Source of the DNA: Marixanthomonas spongiae
GTDB lineage: Bacteria > Bacteroidota > Bacteroidia > Flavobacteriales > Flavobacteriaceae
DNA length: 64,000 nt
Assembly: GCF_003095375.1 (NCBI RefSeq)
Contig: NZ_QEHR01000007.1
Coordinates: 1 to 64,000 of the forward strand
Direction of reading: 5' to 3'
The translations under genes and the position numbers were made by a program. Shown here one piece after another: positions 52,595 to 61,516 of this stretch (position 1 is the stretch's first letter; every line of letters begins with the position of its first letter). A model generated the notes under the pieces. That model was not told where the DNA came from. It saw only the letters and a program-made list of their open reading frames with translations, and did not search any database.

Positions 52595-52651
52595 CGCTGG
52601 CAAAGATAGCAATATTTCTGGGGTGTTAAAATTGAGACTTAAAAATCTCAA
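52592..52651 (-). promoter_or_regulatory. Promoter and palindrome of the second RND operon
   Basis: TATCTTTG on the minus strand (52608-52601) fits the -7 TAnnTTTG, ending 6 nt before the ATG at 52594. TTGAGA (52632-52637) / TCTCAA (52646-52651) is a perfect inverted repeat in the -30 to -50 region and may be an operator. It implies a nearly leaderless mRNA. Confidence 0.5.
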
Positions 52652-52725
52652 TTCAAAAATCTTAAAATATCTAATTGAAAAGAGAAAAAATCCAGTTTAT
52701 GGTACTGGATAAACCTATTATGACA

Positions 52726-53562
52726 TCAAGCCATTTCATAGACAGCATTGAACAGTTTTTTGTCTAAGCGTTCCTGTTGTGAAAAACTTTTCTTCAATGT
52801 GTTGTGAAGCATTTGATTAAAAGCATTAAAGCCTATCCACAAATTAGGTTTTTCATCAAGTAACAATGCTTCGTTATTTAGAATTTCAAGGACTTCCCGG
52901 GATTTCTTAGAAGGATCATTGTTCTTATCACTACATTCATACCGGAACAATTTCGTCCTTTCCAGAATTTCTTTTACAAATTCCTTGGTGTCGATGATTT
53001 CAAATCCCCTCATTTTGTCGAATTTCTTGGTAATGCTATAAAATTCATTATCCACGAACTTATCGAACAAATTGTTCAACCTTGGCATTATCAAGTCGGT
53101 ATTGTTCTTACTGTGCTTGATGGCGAACTCGATTTCAGCCTGTGAAACGTGCAGGCCATTGGAGCAGACCTCCCTATAAAAGCCAAAATGTCCCGAAGTT
53201 TTTTCGCTACCATCATAGGAATTCTTAAACCGCAGCATCGGCAGTATCAGGTCTTTTTCATTCTTTACCGAAAATTGGCTTTTATCGTCGATGATAAAGT
53301 CGGTGATGAAAGACCTATCATTCCTGTTGATCGTTCGCTTCTTATAATTCAGATCGGCATCGGTCAACATTTCTTCGGCTTTCTTGAAAAAAAGTTCATT
53401 GGGTACGTGGCCATAGCTGTTCGATACCACGTTGACAATTTTGCCATTTGAAATAATGATATTTTCAAGCCCCCTTCGGGATTCCATCTGGGTCAGACTT
53501 TTCAAGGATTTCATTTCTGATGGAACGAAGATTTCATCCTGCTGTAAATTTGATAAATACAT
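52726..53562 (-). CDS. DUF932-family protein
   Basis: This 278-residue soluble protein begins MYLSNLQQDEIFVPSEMKSL and contains FITDFIIDDKSQFSVKNEKD, CSNGLHVSQAEIEFAIKHSK and the C-terminal NLWIGFNAFNQMLHN. It matches the phage/plasmid DUF932 group of element-borne proteins with unknown function. It is located between the second efflux operon and the integrase block. Confidence 0.7.
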   Translation of the reverse strand: MYLSNLQQDEIFVPSEMKSLKSLTQMESRRGLENIIISNGKIVNVVSNSYGHVPNELFFKKAEEMLTDADLNYKKRTINRNDRSFITDFIIDDKSQFSVKNEKDLILPMLRFKNSYDGSEKTSGHFGFYREVCSNGLHVSQAEIEFAIKHSKNNTDLIMPRLNNLFDKFVDNEFYSITKKFDKMRGFEIIDTKEFVKEILERTKLFRYECSDKNNDPSKKSREVLEILNNEALLLDEKPNLWIGFNAFNQMLHNTLKKSFSQQERLDKKLFNAVYEMA

Positions 53563-53760
53563 AACATTTGATTTTAGTTAAACAATAAATATTTAAGCTA
53601 GAACCAAACGGAAGATAAAATCTCGGCTCAAAAGGAAACGGAATAAATAGCGAGTGCGGGAGCGGCTTTATGCCGTAATCTTTTGATGGGAGTATTTTAC
53701 GGGTTTACCTTTGCGCCGATATCGATTGAATACTATACCTCCCTTTTTTAAGGAAAAAAG

Positions 53761-53784
53761 AAAACCTACTCTTGGGGAGTAGGC
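53761..53784 (-). terminator. Intrinsic terminator
   Basis: CCTACTC (53765-53771) and GAGTAGG (53777-53783) form a perfect hairpin, and on the minus strand a T-rich run follows. It ends transcription of the gene at 53812. Confidence 0.75.
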
Positions 53785-53811
53785 TTCCTGTTTTAAGGAT
53801 TTGAAGTTACC

Positions 53812-54219
53812 TTAGAGTTCAAATTTTACAATCTGTTCCTCAATTTCGGATTTTCGTTCCTCCAAAGTGGACTGTAAGTGATTTGTAACCAATTTGATAA
53901 GGTTCGTATTGGTCGTTTTAAATTCCAAATTGTGGGAATCCCGGATGTAAAACGAAGCTGAATCCCCTTGGTTATAGTTGAACTTTGTCAACTCGCTCAA
54001 GGTCTGGTTCAACCGTTCCCGTTGGGTGGCCAATCCCCTCAATTTTTCAAAATTTTGGATCCGGTCATCCAAACTGATGGTAGCTTTTTTCGATGCTACC
54101 GCTTTTTCTGTTGAAGCAGCTTTTCCGATGGCTTCATCGGTCAGCTTTTTCTGTACTTCTTTTTTAACGGATGCAGTATCCTTTTTTGCAGTTCCGTTTT
54201 GTTTTACTGTTGTTGCCAT
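53812..54219 (-). CDS. Hypothetical element protein (135 aa)
   Basis: The ATG at 54219 (MATTVKQNGTAKKD) gives 135 residues; the longer start at 54309 is unlikely. The first half is Ala/Lys-rich. The second half is helical with NFEKLRGLATQRERLNQTLSEL and a final EEQIVKFEL. It is probably a small coiled-coil protein of the element. The function is unknown. Confidence 0.55.
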   Translation of the reverse strand: MATTVKQNGTAKKDTASVKKEVQKKLTDEAIGKAASTEKAVASKKATISLDDRIQNFEKLRGLATQRERLNQTLSELTKFNYNQGDSASFYIRDSHNLEFKTTNTNLIKLVTNHLQSTLEERKSEIEEQIVKFEL

Positions 54220-54570
54220 AATTAAAATTTTTAAGTTAAACATTATTTTAAATCGTTTTGGCAGCTTGTAAGGCAACGAGCAATACCAAAACAGGGCATT
54301 AACAGCCACAGGGAGGAAGGGGCAAGGTATGAGCGGTTATTTTTCGCAGAAAAATGTTCGGCATCCCGAAGGGCTTGACCTTGACCAAGCGATGGGATGT
54401 GGCTACATTTGCCCCCGGTTTGGTTTTGGTTGCCTCAGCTGACCGAAACAAAAAATGACTTAACGCAGAAATTTATGGCTCAATGAAAAACCAAAATCTG
54501 CAAAGGATTTGACGAGAAAAAATAAGAGTGCCGACTGGATTAGAACCTAAATGGTGTTTTCCAAACCGAA
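54220..54570. other. Gene-free region downstream of the integrase
   Basis: No open frame of note. A GC-richer block at 54360-54400 has CATCCC...GGGATG arms and CTTGACC/TTGACCAAG-type repeats, so it may form structured RNA. No function is assigned. Confidence 0.4.
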
Positions 54571-55824
54571 TTATTGATAATGCACGCTTGTTTCGGGTTT
54601 GTCCGTAGTGTTTAATTTAGTGCGTAATGAACGCATATCCGATGATACCTTTTGCTCGATAACCCGGGCATAGATTTGCGTTGTGGAAAGCTTGGTATGA
54701 CCCAGCAATTTTGAAACGGTCTCGATGGGCACACCATTCGAAAGCGTAACAGTAGTGGCAAACGTGTGTCTTGCCGCGTGGAACGTAAGCTTCTTATTGA
54801 TTTTTAGGATTATCGCTATTTCCTTCAAATATTTATTGATTTTTTGATTGGAAAATACCGGTAGCAGTTTTTCCTGTTTGTTTTCAGTATCTTGGTCATA
54901 CCTTTTTAATATATCAAGGGCTTTATCCAAAAGTGGTATTTTTACTGCTTCATCGTTCTTTTCCCTTTTTGTGAATATCCAATAATCCCCATCAATGCCG
55001 CGCACAATATGGTCGTCGCAGAGCAATTTCACGTCGATATAGGAAAGGCCCGTATAACAGGCAAAAACAAAAACGTCCTTCGTTTTTTGGTGCATCCCTT
55101 TTAAAAGCTGACCGGATTCCAAGACTTCAAGTTCCGATTGGGATAAAAATGCCCTTTGATGTTTTGTGAACTTTAGCGAGAACCTTACAAAAGGGTCTTT
55201 CTCGATCCATTCCAACCGAAGGGCAAGGTTCATCATCTTTTTCAACCGCTCCAAATGTTTCATAACCCCATTGTTCTTTAGGGGCTGTGAGCGGTTTATG
55301 GATTTTCCGTTACGCAGGAACTGCTCAAAGTCAATGATGAATTTGTAGGACAGTTGTTTCAGGAAAACGTCATTGGTCTTTAGTTTGTGCTTCAGATACC
55401 GTTTGATGTAGCGTTCCGTAGTGAAATAATTTTTCAACGTGCCGGGCTTGAGTACCGAAACCATATTCTTATTATGGTAGGACACCAATTGAAGCAGCGT
55501 CTTGTGCTGTTCATCTTCCCCGAGGTAACGTGCCTTAATAGCTTGGGCGGTAACATATTTGGATTCGCCCAGCAGCTGTTTGTGACATTCCAATAAATCG
55601 GAGTAGACCTGGTCTAAATAGACGTTGAGGGCTTTTCCCTCAGAAGTTCTCGAATTTGCCCTTTTGGAACGGGTATCCCAATAGGTAACCGATGTAGATC
55701 GTTTTAAACTGATTTCGGCACGTTTTCCATCGACCGTGATACGGGCATAAATGGGTGCAAAATCATCTTTTGCTTTGGCCATACTCAGCCAAAAATGAAT
55801 AGTAAAAGTCTTGGAAGTCTGCAT
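54571..55824 (-). CDS. Tyrosine recombinase/integrase of the element
   Basis: The ATG at 55824 (MQTSKTFTIHFWL) gives 417 residues. It has an N-terminal SAM-like arm domain, a core-binding domain (about 100-210) and the catalytic domain with ACYTGLSYIDVKLL, FHAARHTFATTV, LLGHTKLSTTQIYARV (catalytic Tyr). The first catalytic Arg position is Ser, as in the CTnDOT integrase. It lies next to tRNA-Pro, whose 3' end is the attachment site. It integrates and excises the element. The longer start at 55869 adds 15 residues. Confidence 0.9.
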   Translation of the reverse strand: MQTSKTFTIHFWLSMAKAKDDFAPIYARITVDGKRAEISLKRSTSVTYWDTRSKRANSRTSEGKALNVYLDQVYSDLLECHKQLLGESKYVTAQAIKARYLGEDEQHKTLLQLVSYHNKNMVSVLKPGTLKNYFTTERYIKRYLKHKLKTNDVFLKQLSYKFIIDFEQFLRNGKSINRSQPLKNNGVMKHLERLKKMMNLALRLEWIEKDPFVRFSLKFTKHQRAFLSQSELEVLESGQLLKGMHQKTKDVFVFACYTGLSYIDVKLLCDDHIVRGIDGDYWIFTKREKNDEAVKIPLLDKALDILKRYDQDTENKQEKLLPVFSNQKINKYLKEIAIILKINKKLTFHAARHTFATTVTLSNGVPIETVSKLLGHTKLSTTQIYARVIEQKVSSDMRSLRTKLNTTDKPETSVHYQ

Positions 55825-55929
55825 AAACTCTCGCTTTAAGTTAATAATCGATTTGTTTACGAAAGTCAAATCGCTGCGAAAGTCAAGTCTATTGAATTAC
55901 CAATGTAGTGAAAATTCTGGTAACAATTT

Positions 55930-55953
55930 AGGTAACCGAATAGGTAACCTTTG
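55930..55953. repeat. Subterminal 24-bp direct repeat, right copy
   Basis: Identical to 395-418, with two GGTAACC heptamers. It lies upstream of the integrase gene and 97 bp from the right core. To its right are AATCTTATGA...CATAAGATT inverted arms (55973-56030) and the GGTGTC-TATT-GACACC hairpin (56028-56043). Confidence 0.6.
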
Positions 55954-56050
55954 AATTGATATTAAAGCCAATCTTATGATTTCAAGAAAAATGAAAATCC
56001 TTGATTTTCATAAGATTAGCTATATTTTGGTGTCTATTGACACCGTAATT

Positions 56051-56063
56051 GTCGGGGTGGCAG
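56051..56063. repeat. Right attachment-site core (13 bp)
   Basis: Identical to 321-333. It overlaps the last 12 nt of tRNA-Pro (acceptor and T-stem end), so integration rebuilds an intact tRNA. Confidence 0.8.
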
Positions 56064-56126
56064 GATTCGAACCTGCGACCTCCTGCTCCCAAAGCAGGCG
56101 CGATAACCGGGCTACGCTACACCCCG
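56052..56126 (-). tRNA. tRNA-Pro (TGG anticodon), integration target
   Basis: A 75-nt cloverleaf on the minus strand: acceptor CGGGGTG/CACCCCG with A discriminator, anticodon stem CCTGC/GCAGG around TTTGGGA (TGG), T-loop GGTTCGAATCC. No CCA is encoded. Its 3' end carries the element attachment core. Confidence 0.95.
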
Positions 56127-56236
56127 AGGACAGTTTTATTAAACTGTAAAAAACAAATTTCAATAACCAAGCTCCAAAAAATACTGTTTTAAGTAGTCCG
56201 GGAACCGGGCGGAGTCTATCCCGCTTTTTTTGCGGG

Positions 56237-56270
56237 GCTACACCCCGAGGACAGTTTAATTAAACTGAAA
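56237..56270 (-). repeat. Partial second copy of the tRNA-Pro 5' region
   Basis: 21 nt identical to the tRNA-Pro 5' end and upstream flank (56116-56136), then near-identical ATTAAACTG sequence to 56150. The remainder of a tRNA is missing. It is preceded by a CCCGC-T7-GCGGG hairpin (56219-56235). It may be a relic of a duplicated tRNA. Confidence 0.6.
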
Positions 56271-56353
56271 AATTGTTAAACTTTTTGCAGTTTTTAATGT
56301 TGAAAAAGCCTTTGAGGCAATTTATGAGAACATTGAAAACTGAATTAGTTATG

Positions 56354-56441
56354 CGGAGAGGAAGGGATTCGAACCCCCGGTACCCGCAATGGGCACAACT
56401 CCTTAGCAGGGAGCCCCGTTCGACCACTCCGGCACCTCTCC
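56354..56441 (-). tRNA. tRNA-Ser (GCT anticodon)
   Basis: An 88-nt type II tRNA on the minus strand: acceptor GGAGAGG/CCTCTCC, G discriminator, anticodon loop CTGCTAA (GCT), long variable arm, T-loop GGTTCGAATCC. It lies 5' of tRNA-Pro on the same strand. Confidence 0.95.
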
Positions 56442-56477
56442 AGTATGTAAAGAACATTCTTTCTTTAAATGCGGTTG

Positions 56478-56508
56478 CAAATGTAGGGTAACATTCCGTG
56501 TTTTACAA
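56478..56508 (-). promoter_or_regulatory. Promoter of the tRNA-Ser (tRNA cluster)
   Basis: On the minus strand TTG (56508-56506) is 20 nt from TACATTTG (56485-56478), a full match to the Bacteroidota -33/-7 consensus. Transcription would begin about 30 nt before tRNA-Ser and may continue into tRNA-Pro. Confidence 0.8.
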
Positions 56509-56660
56509 ACAAAAATCAACCTTTTTTACAAGAAGTTTTTAAAACAGTGTTTTCTACTATTTTACAAGTTTGATATATGGCAAAAATTAAAGTGTAGCGC
56601 CAATCTTGATAGACTTTATTCTGGTTTTAGAGGGCAACTAAATTGAATATTTTTTTGATA

Positions 56661-58706
56661 TCACTCTGGATATTCTACCCGCAAATGGTAAATGTTGTTC
56701 AGTTTTTTCTTCAATACTTTTTTGATGGTCTGGATTTCCTTAAAGGTGATATTGGCGTTTAAAAACTGGCCCTGAGCCATTTGCCCATCGATGATCTTTT
56801 CAACAAAAGCATCTATTTTTGACGAAGTGGGTTCTTTCAGGCTTTTACTGGCAGCTTCTACACTGTCGGACATCATAAGGATGGCGGTTTCTTTTGAAAA
56901 CGGGATGGGGCCAGGATATTGGAAATCCTCCTCATTTACACCTTCATTCTGTTTTTTTTCATTCATATAGAAGTAATATACCAAACTGGTTCCGTGGTGG
57001 GTGCGGATAAAATCGATCACGCGGTCAGGCAGGTTGTTTTTACGAGCAATCTCAATACCTTTTATTACATGGTCAATTATTATGGAGGCACTTTCTTTAG
57101 GGTCTAAATCTTGGTGGGCATTAACCGAATTTACTTGGTTTTCGGTAAAATAGGTGGGGTTTTTCATTTTACCGATATCATGATACAACGCCCCTACCCG
57201 CACTAACATCGCATTGGCGTCAATTTCGTTAGCTGCGGCTTCAGCCAGATTGGCCACGTTTAAAGAATGGTGGAAGGTGCCCGGGGCTTTGTTGGACAGT
57301 TCTTTCAACAACTTAGTGTTGGTGTCGCTTAGTTCCAATAGGGAAACATCGGAAACCAATCCAAATAATTTTTCATATAGATAAATCAAGGGATGAGCAA
57401 ATAGGGTCGCCAAACCGCAAAGAATGAAATAACCGAAGTTTTCCCAAATAATCAACTGCACATTTCCTTCCTGAAGGATAAAAAAAGCAAAGTATCCAAT
57501 AATGTACACTAGGGTAATCTGCCCTACCGAGATAAACAGATTGGCGCGGCGGTACAGTTCAGACACCGTTAAAATAGTAACGATACCGGCAATCAATTGA
57601 AGAAACAGATACTCAAAACTGTTGGGCACCACAAACCCTAAAAGCATTAAGGTCAATGTGTGCACAAAAAGCCCCAACCTGGGATCGAAAAAGGCTTTTA
57701 AAATCAATGGTAAAATACAAAGTGGCACTACATAAACATACTTTGCATCTAGTTTTACAACAATGGTCGTCAACAATACCATTAAAATGACATTGAAAAA
57801 TATAAAGGTGACTTTAGTGTTATCGTTGTATATATGGAACCGGTATTTTTTCAGAAACAAAAACAACATGGAAAACACCAAAGAAACAATTATGACGTAT
57901 CCAATAATGAGCCACGAATGGTTAGACTTGCTCCACACTTGCGACTGGTATTCGGCTTTCAGCGAATTTAATATCTGGTAAGTGTCGCCTTCCACCACTT
58001 CACCCTTGGCAATGATCCTGCCTCCTTTTTCCACGACGCCTTTGTTGGGGTTTATGGCGTTAAGTTCAGAAGCTACCGAGGCTTCGGTCAATTTGGAGTC
58101 TAAGGTAACATTCGGTATAATGGCACGCTCCAAAAGTTTTTGCAACAGCATTTTAACGTCTTCGGTAGATTTTTCTGAAACTAATTTAGCCACCCTGTTC
58201 TTTATGTTCTCTTTTCTGTGAAACTGGGAATAGGCCAATTGTTCTACTTCATTTCCGCGTTTCAAGTAAATGAGCTTGTCTTGTTCATACGGGTATACTT
58301 CGTCAATCACCCCGTTGGCATAAACTTCATTGAAAACGGTCAGCCCTTCTTCTTTTGCCATACTTTTTGAGGTGGTATAAAGGCTATCTACAAAAGCATC
58401 CTGAAACAATTGCAGGAAGTTGGTTTTGCTTCTTTCTACAATTTCGGAATTGTAATCAAAGTAAGGGGTAGCGTTTTCTTTAATGGCCTCCCGTTCTTTG
58501 TCGAGCGTCTTTTCATCTTTTTTTATGGTAAAGCTAAAAGGAGCATAGAGGTTTTCGTACTGCCACGGCTTCCCTTTTTGGAAATTGTATTTAAATTGTC
58601 CTCCTTTTGGCAAGAGATAAATCACCAACACAGTAGAAAGAACAAACAGAAATCCCTTGTAAATAAGGGATTGGTTTTTTGAAAATAACGCAAAAAAGTT
58701 GTTCAT
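56661..58706 (-). CDS. 7TM-HD family phosphohydrolase (PgpH-like)
   Basis: This 681-residue protein has an N-terminal TM, a large extracytoplasmic domain (residues 40-260), seven TM helices (about 265-450), and a cytoplasmic HD domain with GALYHDIGKMKNPTYF (His509-Asp510) and IIDHVIKGIEIARKN. PgpH-type enzymes hydrolyse cyclic di-AMP. It is a core chromosomal gene. Confidence 0.9.
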   Translation of the reverse strand: MNNFFALFSKNQSLIYKGFLFVLSTVLVIYLLPKGGQFKYNFQKGKPWQYENLYAPFSFTIKKDEKTLDKEREAIKENATPYFDYNSEIVERSKTNFLQLFQDAFVDSLYTTSKSMAKEEGLTVFNEVYANGVIDEVYPYEQDKLIYLKRGNEVEQLAYSQFHRKENIKNRVAKLVSEKSTEDVKMLLQKLLERAIIPNVTLDSKLTEASVASELNAINPNKGVVEKGGRIIAKGEVVEGDTYQILNSLKAEYQSQVWSKSNHSWLIIGYVIIVSLVFSMLFLFLKKYRFHIYNDNTKVTFIFFNVILMVLLTTIVVKLDAKYVYVVPLCILPLILKAFFDPRLGLFVHTLTLMLLGFVVPNSFEYLFLQLIAGIVTILTVSELYRRANLFISVGQITLVYIIGYFAFFILQEGNVQLIIWENFGYFILCGLATLFAHPLIYLYEKLFGLVSDVSLLELSDTNTKLLKELSNKAPGTFHHSLNVANLAEAAANEIDANAMLVRVGALYHDIGKMKNPTYFTENQVNSVNAHQDLDPKESASIIIDHVIKGIEIARKNNLPDRVIDFIRTHHGTSLVYYFYMNEKKQNEGVNEEDFQYPGPIPFSKETAILMMSDSVEAASKSLKEPTSSKIDAFVEKIIDGQMAQGQFLNANITFKEIQTIKKVLKKKLNNIYHLRVEYPE

Positions 58707-58773
58707 AGATTTCTTTCGATGAGTAAAGGTATGAATAACCGTGGACTAATCCCAAAAGCGAGGGGCTTAAAGA

Positions 58774-58804
58774 TTGATATTTCAGGATAAAATCCGTAAA
58801 TTCG
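58774..58804 (+). promoter_or_regulatory. Promoter of the thiolase gene
   Basis: TTG at 58774-58776 and TAAATTCG at 58797-58804, 20 nt apart, fit the Bacteroidota promoter with the common TTCG variant of the -7 box. Confidence 0.7.
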
Positions 58805-58870
58805 CAGTCCTTTGCTGTCGTGTATAATTAATGGCAGTACGTTTGAAATTAATAAAAAAAGAGTCATATA

Positions 58871-60046
58871 ATGAGTAAAGAAGTTGTAATTGTAGCCGCG
58901 GCACGAACCCCAATAGGAAGTTTTTTAGGTAGTCTTTCTTCAGTATCGGCAACCCAATTAGGTGCCACAGCGATTAAGGGAGCGTTAGATAAAATAAAAT
59001 TGGATCCTTCTAATGTCCAAGAAGTTTTTATGGGCAATGTGGTGCAAGCTGGTGTGGGTCAAGCCCCTGCACGGCAAGCAGCGTTGGCTGCCGGTATTCC
59101 GGATACAGTGCCATGTACTACCGTAAATAAGGTATGTGCTTCTGGTATGAAAGCCGTTATGCAAGCCGCACAGGCCATTGCACTGGGCGATGCCGAGGTT
59201 ATTGTTGCTGGTGGTATGGAAAGCATGAGCAACATCCCTCATTATGTGAATATGCGAAAGGGTAAAAAGTTTGGTCCCGCCACACTCGTTGATGGGATGC
59301 AGAAAGACGGCCTGGTCGATGCGTATGACCAAAACGCAATGGGCGTGTGTGCAGATTTATGCGCAACTGAGCATAATTTTTCAAGAGAAGATCAAGATAA
59401 CTTCGCAATTGAATCGTATAAACGTTCGGCTAGGGCTTGGGAAGAAGGAAAATTTGACGAGGAAGTTGTGCCAGTGGAAGTCCCACAACGTCGCGGAGAA
59501 CCTGTTATGGTAAATCAAGACGAAGAATTCAAGAACGTAAAAATGGAGAAAATCACATCATTGCGACCTGCCTTTAGTAAAGAAGGTACCGTAACGGCCG
59601 CCAATGCTTCTACCATTAATGACGGTGCCGGCGCTATGGTCTTAATGAGCGCCGACAAAGCTGCAGCACTGGGATTAACCCCACTTGCTACCATTAAAGG
59701 GTATGCAGATGCAGCACAAGAGCCAAAATGGTTCACCACCGCCCCAGCCAAAGCATTACCAAAAGCATTGGAAAAAGCTGGCGTTTCGCAAGAGGAGGTT
59801 GAGTATTTTGAATTTAACGAAGCTTTTGCTGTAGTTGGCTTGGCCAATATGAAAATTTTAGGGCTCGACGCTTCTAAGGTTAATGTAAACGGTGGCGCTG
59901 TTTCTTTAGGGCATCCTTTAGGTTGCAGTGGTGTTCGTATATTAATCACTTTATTGAATGTGCTCAAGCAAAACGATGCCAAATTAGGTGCCGCAGCTAT
60001 TTGTAATGGTGGCGGCGGTGCAAGTGCTATGGTATTGGAACGCTAA
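58871..60046 (+). CDS. Acetyl-CoA C-acetyltransferase (thiolase)
   Basis: This 391-residue thiolase is of normal family length. The nucleophile is Cys89 in TTVNKVCASGMKAV. NEAFAVV and GHPLGCSGVR supply the active-site His, and CNGGGGASAMV is at the C-terminus. It condenses or cleaves acetyl-CoA units in fatty-acid breakdown or acetoacetyl-CoA formation. It is a core gene. Confidence 0.92.
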   Translation: MSKEVVIVAAARTPIGSFLGSLSSVSATQLGATAIKGALDKIKLDPSNVQEVFMGNVVQAGVGQAPARQAALAAGIPDTVPCTTVNKVCASGMKAVMQAAQAIALGDAEVIVAGGMESMSNIPHYVNMRKGKKFGPATLVDGMQKDGLVDAYDQNAMGVCADLCATEHNFSREDQDNFAIESYKRSARAWEEGKFDEEVVPVEVPQRRGEPVMVNQDEEFKNVKMEKITSLRPAFSKEGTVTAANASTINDGAGAMVLMSADKAAALGLTPLATIKGYADAAQEPKWFTTAPAKALPKALEKAGVSQEEVEYFEFNEAFAVVGLANMKILGLDASKVNVNGGAVSLGHPLGCSGVRILITLLNVLKQNDAKLGAAAICNGGGGASAMVLER

Positions 60047-60067
60047 TTCAAATTTCAACTATATTAT

Positions 60068-61504
60068 ATGAAAAACCTTAACAAGGCACTGGTTTTTTGC
60101 CTGATTGCTTTTCTATGTATTGGCTGCAGCAGCGATGATAACAAATCCTCAACAAAAGAAGCTTTTAATGGAGATGTGGTGCTACAAACACAGAGTGAAG
60201 TAGATGAATTTGCTGCCAACAACTACAAAGGAATAAACGGAAGCCTACGCATCACGCTCGAAAATGTAGTTGCTTCAAGTTCGATTACCGATATTAGCGC
60301 GTTGCGTTCATTAACTTTTGTATCAGGTGATTTAGGGATTACGAACAACGGTAAGCTCTCTACCTTGCAAGGCCTAAACAACATCACTACTATTTCAGGC
60401 AGTCTTTGGGTTTATGGTAATGAGGCGCTTTTGAACATAGATGGATTGGCAAATGTCATCCAAGTGGATGAAGACATCGTCGTACAGGACAATAAAAGTT
60501 TAACAAACATTGATGGGCTATTAGGCGTAACGAGCGTTAATGGGGATTTAATAATAGGTTCCAATCAAGCGCCAACCGGATTGTCCAATGAAAAGTTGAC
60601 CTCTATCGAAGGTCTTTCCAACATATCCAGTGTTGGTGGTAATATGGTCGTGTCTGGAAATTTAATTCAGGATTTATCTGGACTGGAAAAGATTACTGCT
60701 ATTAACGGAGACCTTACCATTTCTTTCAATTCACAAATGTCCCATCTCACAGGAATGGATAACGTAGCATCGGTTGGTGGAGGTGTCGAATTCAGAAACA
60801 ATTATAACCTTGTCAATTTTGACGCTTTGACTAATCTAACCACTATCGATGGGGCTTTACATATTGAAAACAACCCAGTCTTGGTTGATATTTCCGGAGT
60901 TTACAAACTTGAAAGTTGTGCTTTTTTATCAATTGCAAACAATGCGTCCCTGCTGTCCTTAGGCAATGCCTTTCCTTCTTTGAGGGCGTGTACCTTGATC
61001 GCTTTCTCTGATAATTCATTTACCGTTCTTGAAGGCTTTAATGCCTTAACTACTGCGGATTATATTATACTAGAAAAAAACGAAAATCTTGAGCATATCA
61101 ATGGTTTTAATAGTTTACAAACCGTGAAGACCTTAACGTTAAACGAAGCCGTAAACCTATCATCGTTTTCTGGCTTTCAAAACTTGACGACCGTTACAGA
61201 TTTCAAGATCACACAGCCAGAAACAATAAGCGATGGAGTTTTTACTGTAAATAGCTTCCAAGCTTTAACCACCGTGTTAAACGACCTTACAATAAAGGGA
61301 ATTGCAAATGCTGATGTGGATTTTCTGTCAAATGTAGCAACAGTTGGAAATGACGTCACGATTATGCACAACGAAAATTTAAACGACTTATGTGGCTTAA
61401 CAACACTCGTTGAAAATAACGGGGTGGCAGGCGATTTCAATGTGTTTCAAAATCTATACAATCCTACACAACAAGACATTTTAGACGGGAACTGTAGCCA
61501 ATAA
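60068..61504 (+). CDS. Leucine-rich, receptor-L-domain-like lipoprotein
   Basis: This 478-residue protein has a lipoprotein signal (LCIGC, Cys20). About 16 repeats of roughly 22 residues follow, of the form L-NITTISGSLWVYGNEAL-, typical of receptor L/LRR beta solenoids in Bacteroidota surface proteins. It is probably attached to the outer membrane and exposed. The ligand is unknown. A final CSQ lies after LCGLTTLVEN. Confidence 0.8.
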   Translation: MKNLNKALVFCLIAFLCIGCSSDDNKSSTKEAFNGDVVLQTQSEVDEFAANNYKGINGSLRITLENVVASSSITDISALRSLTFVSGDLGITNNGKLSTLQGLNNITTISGSLWVYGNEALLNIDGLANVIQVDEDIVVQDNKSLTNIDGLLGVTSVNGDLIIGSNQAPTGLSNEKLTSIEGLSNISSVGGNMVVSGNLIQDLSGLEKITAINGDLTISFNSQMSHLTGMDNVASVGGGVEFRNNYNLVNFDALTNLTTIDGALHIENNPVLVDISGVYKLESCAFLSIANNASLLSLGNAFPSLRACTLIAFSDNSFTVLEGFNALTTADYIILEKNENLEHINGFNSLQTVKTLTLNEAVNLSSFSGFQNLTTVTDFKITQPETISDGVFTVNSFQALTTVLNDLTIKGIANADVDFLSNVATVGNDVTIMHNENLNDLCGLTTLVENNGVAGDFNVFQNLYNPTQQDILDGNCSQ

Positions 61505-61516
61505 ACCATAGTATAA

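Larger units (their letters stand above)
321..56063. mobile_element. Integrated metal-resistance element (ICE/IME-like) in tRNA-Pro
   Basis: The 13-mer GTCGGGGTGGCAG occurs at 321-333 and again at 56051-56063, where it is the 3' end of tRNA-Pro. A tyrosine recombinase lies just inside the right boundary. Mobilisation genes (mobA/B/C), ssb, traN and a traM tail lie in the interior. A 24-bp repeat at 395-418 and 55930-55953 marks both subterminal regions. Most of the tra transfer apparatus is missing, so the element is probably mobilisable or defective rather than self-transmissible. Excision cannot be shown from sequence. Confidence 0.85.

Noticed and set aside
321-56063. Insertion sequences or CRISPR arrays inside the element
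   Set aside because: No complete transposase frame or regularly spaced repeat array was seen. The only transposase-like sequence is at 1-95, outside the element.
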